A DNA stretch of 6,515 nucleotides, taken from Fidelibacterota bacterium. Lineage in GTDB: Bacteria > Fidelibacterota > UBA2242 > JAFGTP01. The notes beneath the pieces are model-generated. The model searched no databases. It was not told where the DNA came from and was given only the letters and a program-made list of their open reading frames with translations. Numbering within the stretch: position 1 is the first letter of the stretch; each line of letters opens with the position of its first letter. The stretch spans positions 1-6,515 of the forward strand of contig JAIPJV010000121.1 of NCBI GenBank assembly GCA_021734005.1, in the 5' to 3' direction. A program made the translations under genes and the position numbers. This document shows, in pieces, positions 1 to 6,376 of this stretch.

Positions 1-3000
1 CAATAATTGAGATTACACCTTTATTACCATGGCGTCCAGCCATTTTATCACCAACTTTGATCTTTTTCTTATCAGCGATATAGGCTTTAGCCAGTTGAAT
101 TACTCCGGGTTGAAGGTCGTCTCCAACTTTAATCTTGTATATTTTTCTTTCAGCTTCTTCATCAATATTTTGTGAGATTTTGAAATAGTTGTTGAACAGA
201 TTTTTGGCCTTTTTATTGGTCTCTTCATCTTCTGTCCAATCGGATTCCAGACTGAGCGCATCAAAATTGAGATCACGCAAACGTTTTTCTGTCAGTTTTG
301 TACCGGCTCTGACTTTAGTCTTGGTTCTACCTAGATTTTTAATTGAGCGGGCTTTTTTATCTTTCAATAGACGAATAAGGATTTCGTCTCTACGTTTGGT
401 AAGGGCTGTATGCCTTTCGGAAGTTCTCTGGCGAATCTGTTCAATCTTTTTCTTATCTTTCTTTCTGGTTCGGCGAGTTTTTCTTTGAAAAAGTTTGGTT
501 CTCAGGGCAATTCCCTCAACACCAGTTTCACCACGTTTGGAAGCATCTTTCACATCACTGGCTTTGTCACCAAAAATAGCTCTTAATAATTTTTCTTCAG
601 GAGTTGGATCAGTTTTCCCTTTCGGTGTCACTTTTCCAATAATAATATCGTTATCAGATACACGAGCTCCTTCTCGAATTATACCATCTTTGTCAAGATG
701 CTTGGTGGCTTCCTCACTTACATTGGGAATTTCACGGGTTAATTCTTCACGGCCCCGTTTTGTATCCCGAACCTCGAGTTCAAATTCTTTGATATGCACA
801 GAAGTAAATACATCATCCTTTACCAGGCGTTCACTAATGATGATAGCATCCTCAAAATTGTAACCGCCCCAGGACATGTAGGCCACCATGACGTTTTTAC
901 CAAGAGCCAATTCTCCCTGATCAGTACTACAGCCATCGGCAATGACCTGACCTTTTTTTACTTTATCGCCTTCTTTTACAATAGGTCTTTGATTGACAGC
1001 AGAGTCCTGATTGGTACGGGCGTATTTTTCCAGTCTAATTGTTTCGCGGCCTTCATTTTCATCAAGTTCGACCTCTTCTTTTTCTTCCGACTTGATCGTA
1101 ATTTGAGCACCATCAACCTCTTCCACTACACCATTCTTCGGCGAAGTAATTGCAGCATAGGAATCACGGGCAATAGTAGATTCCATACCTGTACCAACTA
1201 CTGGTTTTTCAGGGAAGAGAAGAGGAGTAGCCTGTCTCTGCATGTTAGAACCCATGAGAGCACGGTTGGCATCATCATGTTCCAGAAAAGGAATCAGAGC
1301 ACTGGATGCTGACACAAGCTGCTGTGGCGAAACATCCATATAGGTCACTTCCGATTGATCAACAACAGGCACTTCACCTTTGATTCTACAGCGGACTGTA
1401 TCATTTACAAAATAGCCATCTTCATTTGTCTCGGAATTGGCCTGAGCAATCATTTCCCGATCTTCGTCGTCAGCGGAAAGGTAATGAACCTCCTCAGTTA
1501 CCCGGGATTTGCCGTTCTGTTTTTCGACTTTACGGTATGGTGTTTCCAGAAATCCCAGGTCATTAACATGAGCATAAGAAGCAAGAGAGGTTATCAGACC
1601 GATATTGGGGCCTTCCGGAGTTTCAATCGGGCAAATTCTTCCATAATGGGTATAGTGTACATCACGAACCTCAAAACCGGCTCGTTCTCGTGTTAATCCA
1701 CCAGGACCGAGTGCGGATGTACGGCGTTTATGAGTGGTTTCAGCGAGCGGATTGGTTTGTTCTAGATATTGCGACAATTGTCCAGTACCAAAAAATGTAT
1801 TGAGCACAGATGTAATAATACGGGAGTTGATCAGATTTTGCGGTGTCAGATTTTCAGATTCTCTGAGATTCATTCTTTCTTTAATAGTTCGGGACATTCT
1901 GTTCAGTGCAATATTGAACTGATTTTCCATCTGCTCACAAATAGTTCTGACTCGACGATTACCAAGGTGATCAATGTCATCAGGACCAAGATTACCCTTT
2001 TTCATATCAATAATGTGTTTTACGATTTCGATAAAATCGTCTTTGGTGAGCACCTTGTCTTCAACAGGAACATCCAGGTCAAATTTTTCATTCATGCGGT
2101 AACGACCAACCCGGCCCAGATCATATTTTTTGGGACTGAAAAACATGCGTTTTATATATTTTTCAGCAGTTTCCATATTAGGTGGTTCACCAGTTCTCAA
2201 ATTTTTATATAAAAAGTATAGAGCAGATTCTTTGTCAAAAGTAGCTGAATCTTTGCGGAATGTGCTAACAAAAACCTGCCGTTCTATATCATCTTCTGTT
2301 GTAAACACAAGCAATGATTGAATATCATGTTCTTCACAAATCTCCAGAATTTCGTCATCGACTTCCTGAAGATCTTTAAGGTCATAAACAACTTCACCGG
2401 TTTCCGGATCAACAAGGCTATCAGCAAGAACACGTCCTTGAGCTTCTTTGCGGGCTTTCTTGGTGCTGATATCAATCCGTTCTCCGGCATTCAGCAATGT
2501 CAAAATTTCTTCATTGGTTTCATATCCAAAAGCGCGTAAAAGAATAGTAGCCGGAAATTTGTGTCTTCTATCAATTACAGTGTATATGATGTCGCGGTGG
2601 TCAACAATAAAATCGACCCATGATCCACGCTTAGGAATAATTCTAGCAGTATAGATTGTATTGCCACTGGAGTGGGTGCCTTCGTCAAAGAAAACACCGG
2701 GAGATCTTTGTATCTGACTGACAATGATTCTTTCAGCACCATTAAAAACAAAAGTGCCTTTTTTGGTCATGTTGGGAATATTGCCAAAAAAGACATCCTG
2801 TTCAATACCTGTGGAGTATTCTCCTTTTTCGGTATCCTCTTCTCGCACATGGAGGACAAGTCGAACTTTGAGTGGAACGGTGTAACTAACCCCTCTGTCT
2901 ATACATTCCTGAACATTGTAGCGTGGCTCCCCAATGGTGTAATATTTGAACTCCAGCATGTAGTTACCATGGGCACCTTCAATTGGAAAAATGTTGTTGA

Positions 3001-3166
3001 AAGACGCTTGGAGACCGATATTATTTCTTTCTTCAGGGGCTGCATTTTTTTGCAAAAATTCTGAAAATGAACCCTTTTGAATATCCAAAAGATGCGGGAT
3101 CTCCTGGATAGAAGAAACTTTTTCAAAGCTGTATCTTTTCGTTTCTTCTTTGTAGTTTGAAGTCAA
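1..3166 (-). CDS. rpoB: DNA-directed RNA polymerase subunit beta, 3' end missing
   Basis: Catalytic beta subunit of RNA polymerase, which forms half of the active-site cleft with beta'. An unbroken frame of 1055 codons runs off the window. The lobe/protrusion motif FNGAERIIVSQ is at residues 141-151. The rifampicin-pocket region is at 463-486. The motif CPIETPEGPNIGLI follows it. The motif YNFEDA has the acidic pair E772-D773 (E. coli E813-D814). The motif GDKMAGRHGNKG holds K1041 and K1049 (E. coli K1065 and K1073). About 250 to 270 C-terminal residues are missing, judged against E. coli. A roughly 115-residue, lysine/arginine-rich insert at about 893-1009 sits where E. coli has SI2. The lobe region is about 50 residues shorter than in E. 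coli. I chose the TTG start because AAGGAG lies 7 bases upstream and the next in-frame methionine is about 57 residues further in. rpoC is expected just beyond the window. Identity is certain; the TTG start is very likely. Confidence 0.98.
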   Translation of the reverse strand, partial: MTSNYKEETKRYSFEKVSSIQEIPHLLDIQKGSFSEFLQKNAAPEERNNIGLQASFNNIFPIEGAHGNYMLEFKYYTIGEPRYNVQECIDRGVSYTVPLKVRLVLHVREEDTEKGEYSTGIEQDVFFGNIPNMTKKGTFVFNGAERIIVSQIQRSPGVFFDEGTHSSGNTIYTARIIPKRGSWVDFIVDHRDIIYTVIDRRHKFPATILLRAFGYETNEEILTLLNAGERIDISTKKARKEAQGRVLADSLVDPETGEVVYDLKDLQEVDDEILEICEEHDIQSLLVFTTEDDIERQVFVSTFRKDSATFDKESALYFLYKNLRTGEPPNMETAEKYIKRMFFSPKKYDLGRVGRYRMNEKFDLDVPVEDKVLTKDDFIEIVKHIIDMKKGNLGPDDIDHLGNRRVRTICEQMENQFNIALNRMSRTIKERMNLRESENLTPQNLINSRIITSVLNTFFGTGQLSQYLEQTNPLAETTHKRRTSALGPGGLTRERAGFEVRDVHYTHYGRICPIETPEGPNIGLITSLASYAHVNDLGFLETPYRKVEKQNGKSRVTEEVHYLSADDEDREMIAQANSETNEDGYFVNDTVRCRIKGEVPVVDQSEVTYMDVSPQQLVSASSALIPFLEHDDANRALMGSNMQRQATPLLFPEKPVVGTGMESTIARDSYAAITSPKNGVVEEVDGAQITIKSEEKEEVELDENEGRETIRLEKYARTNQDSAVNQRPIVKEGDKVKKGQVIADGCSTDQGELALGKNVMVAYMSWGGYNFEDAIIISERLVKDDVFTSVHIKEFELEVRDTKRGREELTREIPNVSEEATKHLDKDGIIREGARVSDNDIIIGKVTPKGKTDPTPEEKLLRAIFGDKASDVKDASKRGETGVEGIALRTKLFQRKTRRTRKKDKKKIEQIRQRTSERHTALTKRRDEILIRLLKDKKARSIKNLGRTKTKVRAGTKLTEKRLRDLNFDALSLESDWTEDEETNKKAKNLFNNYFKISQNIDEEAERKIYKIKVGDDLQPGVIQLAKAYIADKKKIKVGDKMAGRHGNKGVISII

Positions 3167-3173
3167 CAGCGTT

Positions 3174-3179
3174 CTCCTT
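3174..3179 (-). promoter_or_regulatory. Ribosome binding site that fixes the TTG start of rpoB
   Basis: AAGGAG on the minus strand lies 7 bases before a TTG codon whose frame opens into a normal RpoB N-terminus (TSNYKEETKRYSF). No in-frame ATG occurs nearby, so this site decides the start. Confidence 0.85.
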
Positions 3180-3206
3180 TTTTTACTAATAAATTAAATA
3201 CAATAG

Positions 3207-3239
3207 CAGGCACCCCTTAAATCACTTTAAGGGGGCCTG
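3207..3239 (-). terminator. Stem-loop in the rplL-rpoB gap, candidate attenuator or processing site
   Basis: Read on the minus strand, CAGGC plus CCCCTTAAA pairs with TTTAAGGGG plus GCCTG. This gives 14 base pairs with one bulged T and a GTGA loop, which is a GNRA tetraloop in the RNA. The loop is GNRA only on the minus strand, the coding direction. The tail after the stem (CTATTGTATTTAATTTATT) is U-rich but interrupted, so full termination seems unlikely. In E. coli the same gap holds a partial terminator that makes rpoBC less transcribed than rplJL, plus an RNase III cleavage site. An equivalent role here is an inference from position and structure. The stem is certain; its function is not. 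Confidence 0.7.
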
Positions 3240-3266
3240 TTTGGTCATATTTTTAAAAGTGTTTTA

Positions 3267-3650
3267 TTACTTTAATTCTACTGTAGCTCCAACACTTTCA
3301 AGTTTTTCTTTGAGTTCATCTGCCTCTTCTTTGGAAACTCCCTCTTTGACAGGATTAGGAGCTTCGTCAACAAGTGATTTTGCTTCTTTTAAACCAAGGT
3401 TGGTTACTGAGCGGACTTCTTTGATCACTTTGATCTTTTTTGAGCCTGCATCTTTGAGAATAACATCAAACTCGGTCTGTTCTTCTTCGGCTTCTTGTTC
3501 TCCACCAGCTGCAGGTCCACCAGCAACGGCTACTGGAGCAGCAGCTTCTACGTCAAACTTCTCTTCAATTTCCGAAATCAGCTCGGAAATTTCCAGCATA
3601 TTGGCATTTTCAAGATATTCTAGAACATCAGCTCTTTTTATTTCAGCCAT
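3267..3650 (-). CDS. rplL: 50S ribosomal protein L7/L12
   Basis: Multicopy stalk protein of the large ribosomal subunit that recruits and activates translational GTPases (EF-Tu, EF-G, IF2, RF3). At 127 residues it has the normal family length. Residues 1-33 form the acidic helical dimerisation domain that docks on L10. Residues 34-56 are the flexible hinge, rich in Ala, Gly, Pro and Glu. Residues 57-127 form the globular factor-binding domain, starting TEFDVILKDAG and holding K72, K77, R80 and K91 at the positions of the factor-contacting residues of E. coli. It ends with GATVELK. It starts 39 bases after rplJ, behind a perfect AGGAGG. The strong site fits the need to make several L12 copies per ribosome. 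Identity is certain. Confidence 0.99.
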   Translation of the reverse strand: MAEIKRADVLEYLENANMLEISELISEIEEKFDVEAAAPVAVAGGPAAGGEQEAEEEQTEFDVILKDAGSKKIKVIKEVRSVTNLGLKEAKSLVDEAPNPVKEGVSKEEADELKEKLESVGATVELK

Positions 3651-3660
3651 GATCTTCTAA

Positions 3661-3666
3661 CCTCCT
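3661..3666 (-). promoter_or_regulatory. Strong Shine-Dalgarno site of rplL
   Basis: A perfect AGGAGG lies 10 bases before the rplL ATG. It is the best ribosome binding site in the window and precedes the one gene whose product is needed in several copies per ribosome. That it accounts for the higher L12 output is an inference. Confidence 0.8.
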
Positions 3667-3689
3667 GTTTAATCTATACATTTAAACGT

Positions 3690-4214
3690 TTATTCTTCTT
3701 TTTTATCTTTTAAAGCATTTAATACATTGACCATATTGGACATGGAAGCGTTCAGGGTTTGGACAAGTTTGGCCATTGGTGCATTCAGAGTAGCAACAAA
3801 TTTGGAAATGAGTTGATCTCTTGTAGGCAGATCTTTGATCTGATCAACCTTATCAGGACCAAAATATTCGTCTTCAAAAATACAGCCTGTAATTTTCAGA
3901 GATTCCAGTTCATTGTCTTCGACAAACTTTGTAATCAATTTAGCAGGTACAACAGGGTCATCATAGGTAAAAGCAATCGCCATTTGGCCGTCAATTAATT
4001 CATCAATATCTTCATAACCAGCCTGTTTGGCAGCTCTTCTTGTCAGTGTCTTTTTGGCTACTTTATAATCGATCTCATTCTGAAAAAATTCAGAACGGAG
4101 ATTATTAGTTGTTTCTACATCCATACCTTTATAGTCTGTAAAGTAGATGGCTTTGGCTTTTTCAAATTTATCGTTTAATTCTTCAACAAATTTAACTTTT
4201 TTTGGATTTGGCAT
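3690..4214 (-). CDS. rplJ: 50S ribosomal protein L10
   Basis: Base of the L12 stalk: its N-terminal domain binds 23S rRNA next to L11, and its long C-terminal helix carries the L12 dimers. At 174 residues it is somewhat longer than the E. coli protein. The family core is visible at residues 7-60 (VKFVEELNDKFEKAKAIYFT and YKVAKKTLTRRAA), followed by the alpha/beta domain to about 130. The C-terminal helix at 139-171 consists of three consecutive 11-residue units with cores ATLNAPM, QTLNASM and NVLNALK, then a charged tail. The start is preceded by GGAGA 6 bases upstream. Only 22 bases separate it from rplA, so the usual long autoregulatory L10 leader is not there. Identity is certain. Confidence 0.99.
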   Translation of the reverse strand: MPNPKKVKFVEELNDKFEKAKAIYFTDYKGMDVETTNNLRSEFFQNEIDYKVAKKTLTRRAAKQAGYEDIDELIDGQMAIAFTYDDPVVPAKLITKFVEDNELESLKITGCIFEDEYFGPDKVDQIKDLPTRDQLISKFVATLNAPMAKLVQTLNASMSNMVNVLNALKDKKEE

Positions 4215-4236
4215 ATTAAATCTCCGGTAATTGAAA

Positions 4237-4923
4237 TTAGGCTACAAAGGATCTATTGACTTTAATTCCCGGTCCCATTGTAGAACTCAGAGTTATCTTT
4301 TGCAGATAAGTTGATTTGAGATCATTTGGTTTTTGACTCATTACAACTTCCATCAGCGTATTAATATTTTCTTCCAGGTTATTAGCGGGAAAAGAGATCT
4401 TTCCAACCGGAACATGCAGCACACCAAACTTATCAACTTTGAATTCTATTTTTCCGGCTTTGAGTTCTTTGATGGTTTTGGCGACTTCATTGGTCAGAGT
4501 TCCACTTTTAGGATTGGGCATCAATCCTCTTGGACCGAGTATCCGTCCCAATTTTCCAATATCTCCCATAGCATCGGGTGTTGCAACTACATAGTCTACA
4601 TCAGTCCAGCCATCTTCTATTTTTTCAATATATTCTTCCAATCCAACGTGATCAGCGCCAGCTTCTTTGGCTTCATCAACTTTGGATTTTGTCATCACCA
4701 GGACAGATACATCCTGACCTGTACCATTCGGAAATACGACGCTTCCTCTTACATTCTGGTCACTATATTTGGGATTTACACCCAGATTGATATGGAGCTC
4801 AACAGTTTCATCAAAATCAACTGTCTGAGTTTCTTTTAAAAGGTTAAGAGCTTCCTTTATATCGTATTCTTTAGTCCTATCGACTTTTTTATTGTTTTCT
4901 ACAACTCTTTTTGACTTTTTCAT
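4237..4923 (-). CDS. rplA: 50S ribosomal protein L1
   Basis: Protein of the mobile L1 stalk, which binds 23S rRNA near the E site and helps release deacylated tRNA. In many bacteria it also represses its own operon. With the start used here it has 228 residues, normal for the family. The L1 signature ILGPRGLMPNPKSGTLT begins at residue 128, the central domain motif VDYVVATPDAMG precedes it, and the protein ends GIKVNRSFVA. Two in-frame ATG codons lie 9 bases apart, at 4932 and 4923. I prefer 4923 because the purine-rich AAGGGA directly abuts the upstream ATG but sits 9 bases from the downstream one. Using 4932 would add Met-Asn-Ser. rplK ends 4 bases before the upstream ATG, so translational coupling is likely. 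Identity is certain; the start is the only doubt. Confidence 0.96.
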   Translation of the reverse strand: MKKSKRVVENNKKVDRTKEYDIKEALNLLKETQTVDFDETVELHINLGVNPKYSDQNVRGSVVFPNGTGQDVSVLVMTKSKVDEAKEAGADHVGLEEYIEKIEDGWTDVDYVVATPDAMGDIGKLGRILGPRGLMPNPKSGTLTNEVAKTIKELKAGKIEFKVDKFGVLHVPVGKISFPANNLEENINTLMEVVMSQKPNDLKSTYLQKITLSSTMGPGIKVNRSFVA

Positions 4924-4932
4924 AGAGTTCAT

Positions 4933-4938
4933 TCCCTT
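4933..4938 (-). promoter_or_regulatory. Ribosome binding site of rplA overlapping the rplK stop
   Basis: AAGGGA on the minus strand shares its first two A bases with the TAA stop of rplK. It has no spacer to the first ATG (4932) and a 9-base spacer to the second (4923). This is the main argument for the shorter L1 start. Confidence 0.65.
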
Positions 4939-5362
4939 AATCTTTTACAACTAATCCCATATTGCGAGCAGTTCCTGCAATAATCTTCATCCCCTGTTCA
5001 ACGGTATGAGCATTGAGGTCGGGCATCTTGGTTTCTGCAATTTCTCTTAGATCGTCCTGTGTAACTTCGCCAACTTTTATCTTGTTGGGCTCGCCTGAAC
5101 CGCTTTCAATATTTGCAGCTTTTTTCAGCAATACAGCGGCCGGCGGTGTTTTGGTAATAAAATCGAAGGAACGATCTTTATAGACAGTAATTTCAACAGG
5201 TATTATCAAGCCATGTTTTTCTTGTGTCTTGGCGTTGAAAGCCTTACAAAATTCCATAATGTTTACACCATGCTGACCAAGAGCCGGCCCTACAGGTGGA
5301 GATGGATTAGCTTTTCCAGCTTCTATTTGCAATTTTATTGTTGTTTGTACTTTTTTTGACAT
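4937..5362 (-). CDS. rplK: 50S ribosomal protein L11
   Basis: Binds the GTPase-associated region of 23S rRNA at the stalk base, next to L10, and forms the thiostrepton site. In bacteria with RelA it is also needed for stringent signalling. The length of 141 residues is exactly typical. The N-terminal domain carries the proline-rich element PSPPVGPALGQHGVN (residues 20-34), whose prolines are the known sites of thiostrepton-resistance changes; all are the sensitive-type residue here. The C-terminal rRNA-binding domain (from about 75) includes KKAANIESGSGEPNK and ends with GTARNMGLVVKD. It follows nusG by 11 bases. Identity is certain. Confidence 0.99.
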   Translation of the reverse strand: MSKKVQTTIKLQIEAGKANPSPPVGPALGQHGVNIMEFCKAFNAKTQEKHGLIIPVEITVYKDRSFDFITKTPPAAVLLKKAANIESGSGEPNKIKVGEVTQDDLREIAETKMPDLNAHTVEQGMKIIAGTARNMGLVVKD

Positions 5363-5370
5363 TTTATATT

Positions 5371-5375
5371 CACCT
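5371..5375 (-). promoter_or_regulatory. Ribosome binding site of rplK overlapping the nusG stop
   Basis: AGGTG on the minus strand lies 8 bases before the rplK ATG, and its AG belongs to the TAG stop of nusG. Ribosomes finishing nusG therefore sit on the rplK initiation region, which suggests translational coupling. Confidence 0.65.
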
Positions 5376-5901
5376 ATTTCTCAAGTTCTACTTGTAAAAA
5401 GTCAAGTTCAACAGGGGTTGGTCGTCCAAAGATGCTAACATTAACTTTTAATTTCTTTTTGTCTTCATTAACCTCTTTGACAACCCCCTGAAAATCAGCA
5501 AACGGTCCGTCCACTACTTTGACCGGATCTCCCATTTTAAATGGAACTTTTACAACCTCCCGACCATCTTTTTTCTCAACTTCGCCAAGCACCCGTTTAA
5601 CTTCTTCCTTACTCAAGGGCTGAGGTTCATTCTTTGGCCCTACAAAGTTGAGGACACCATTAATATTTTCTATAAAATATCTGGTCTGCTTATTCAGTTC
5701 CAGGTGGACAAGAATATAGCCCGGGAAAAAGAGCTTATTCTTAATTTTTTTCTTACCCTTTTTCATCTCGGCTATTTTTTCAGAAGGCACCAAAACTCTA
5801 TCTACCTGCTCTTCGAGACCTTCATTCTCTGCCTCGATCTCAATAGCATGTTTGATCTTTTTTTCTCTACCCGAGTATACTCTTAATACATACCATTTCA
5901 T
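5374..5901 (-). CDS. nusG: Transcription termination/antitermination factor NusG
   Basis: General transcription elongation factor. Its N-terminal NGN domain bridges the RNA polymerase clamp and lobe, and its KOW domain can bind Rho or ribosomal protein S10 to link transcription with termination or translation. At 175 residues it has the standard length with no extra domain. The NGN domain opens with KWYVLRVYSGREKKI (residues 2-16) and contains the motif FFPGYILVHLEL (58-69). The KOW domain begins GDPVKVVDGPFADFQGVV (124-141), and the protein ends with the family motif TPVELDFLQVELEK. The start codon is 6 bases after the secE stop and no Shine-Dalgarno sequence is visible, so translation is probably coupled to secE. 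Identity is certain. Confidence 0.98.
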   Translation of the reverse strand: MKWYVLRVYSGREKKIKHAIEIEAENEGLEEQVDRVLVPSEKIAEMKKGKKKIKNKLFFPGYILVHLELNKQTRYFIENINGVLNFVGPKNEPQPLSKEEVKRVLGEVEKKDGREVVKVPFKMGDPVKVVDGPFADFQGVVKEVNEDKKKLKVNVSIFGRPTPVELDFLQVELEK

Positions 5902-5907
5902 AATAGA

Positions 5908-6090
5908 CTACAATATTAAATTAATGATTTTTGAAAAGATTGCATCAGCAAAAAACAGAAATATCGTAAGCAAGATGGACAGTGAAATTACAACAGTAGT
6001 GGAACTTTTTAATTCTTCCCAGGATGGCCAGGAGACCTTCTTCATTTCAAATACTACATCTTCTAAAAATTTCTTTATTTTTTTAAACAT
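5908..6090 (-). CDS. secE: Preprotein translocase subunit SecE
   Basis: Essential small subunit of the SecYEG translocon, which clamps SecY in the inner membrane. At 60 residues it is the short, single-span form found in most bacteria, unlike the three-span protein of E. coli. A basic N-terminus (residues 1-7) leads into the amphipathic cytoplasmic helix. The conserved hinge EMKKVSWPSWEEL is at 15-27, and one hydrophobic membrane segment runs from about 31 to 50, followed by a short hydrophobic tail. AGGAAA lies 5 bases before the ATG. Its place between the tRNA and nusG is the classical one. Identity is certain. Confidence 0.98.
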   Translation of the reverse strand: MFKKIKKFLEDVVFEMKKVSWPSWEELKSSTTVVISLSILLTIFLFFADAIFSKIINLIL

Positions 6091-6133
6091 CTATATTTCC
6101 TGTTTATTTATACTGAGGGAAAAGGGATGAAAG

Positions 6134-6206
6134 CAGGTGAGGCAGGACTTGAACCCGCAACCGTCGGATTTGGAATCCGGTGCTCTCCCAATTGAGCTAC
6201 TCACCT
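6134..6206 (-). tRNA. trnW: tRNA-Trp (anticodon CCA)
   Basis: A 73-base cloverleaf reads on the minus strand. The acceptor stem AGGTGAG pairs with CTCACCT, the D stem GCTC with GAGC, and the T arm is GCGGG-TTCAAGT-CCTGC. The anticodon loop TTCCAAA carries CCA at its centre, which decodes the tryptophan codon UGG. The discriminator base is G and the first pair is A-T, both as in E. coli tRNA-Trp. The 3' CCA is not encoded (CTTTC follows), so it must be added by nucleotidyltransferase. The top pair of the anticodon stem is a C-A mismatch. It lies 9 bases after rpmG and 43 before secE, without a terminator, so it is probably cut from a longer mRNA. Confidence 0.96.
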
Positions 6207-6215
6207 AACTTTATT

Positions 6216-6365
6216 CTACCTTTTCTCTTTGTGAACAGTGCGCTTATCACACCATTTACAATATTTCTTGTAAGAAACTCTACCACTCTGCTTTCTGGGA
6301 TTCTTCGTAGTTGTATAGTTTCTTCTTTTACACTCTTCACATTCTAGTACGATTTGCTTACGCAT
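6216..6365 (-). CDS. rpmG: 50S ribosomal protein L33
   Basis: Small protein of the large ribosomal subunit near the E site. The 49-residue product starts MRKQIVLECEECKRRNYTTT, has the family motif NYTTTKNPR, and ends with HKEKR. Two Cys-x-x-Cys pairs (C9/C12 and C36/C39) form a zinc ribbon, so this is the zinc-binding type of L33. Genomes with this type often hold a second, cysteine-free copy that replaces it under zinc starvation; none is in this window. It is short enough to be missed by a simple length cutoff. It starts 11 bases after the tuf stop with only a weak site (AGGT, 5 bases before the ATG). The position between tuf and tRNA-Trp is conserved in many bacteria. Confidence 0.96.
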   Translation of the reverse strand: MRKQIVLECEECKRRNYTTTKNPRKQSGRVSYKKYCKWCDKRTVHKEKR

Positions 6366-6376
6366 TTTATACCTGC

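Noticed and set aside
2284..2490. A minus-strand frame of 68 codons inside rpoB
   Set aside because: It is out of frame with RpoB, which reads through the region without interruption, so it is neither a frameshift fragment nor a separate gene. The same holds for the frame at 2899-3126.
189..2654. A run of plus-strand open frames of 60 to 172 codons across this stretch
   Set aside because: They are antisense to the unbroken, highly conserved rpoB frame, have serine- or phenylalanine-rich composition without recognisable domains, and overlap one another in different frames.
3207..3239. The hairpin as a plus-strand terminator
   Set aside because: No plus-strand gene leads into it, the loop on that strand is TCAC and not a stable tetraloop, and the T tract after it is delayed and interrupted.
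3241..3660. A 139-codon plus-strand frame rich in Ser, Ala and Pro
   Set aside because: It is the reverse shadow of rplL. The low-complexity Ser/Ala run mirrors the Ala/Gly/Glu hinge of L12, and there is no ribosome binding site.
4333..4839. A 168-codon plus-strand frame
   Set aside because: It is antisense to rplA, has no recognisable motif, and reflects the codon bias of the real gene.
6091..6133. A possible promoter ahead of secE, suggested by TATAAAT on the minus strand
   Set aside because: A -35 element would have to fall inside the tRNA, and I see no match there. In AT-rich DNA a lone -10-like word is not evidence.
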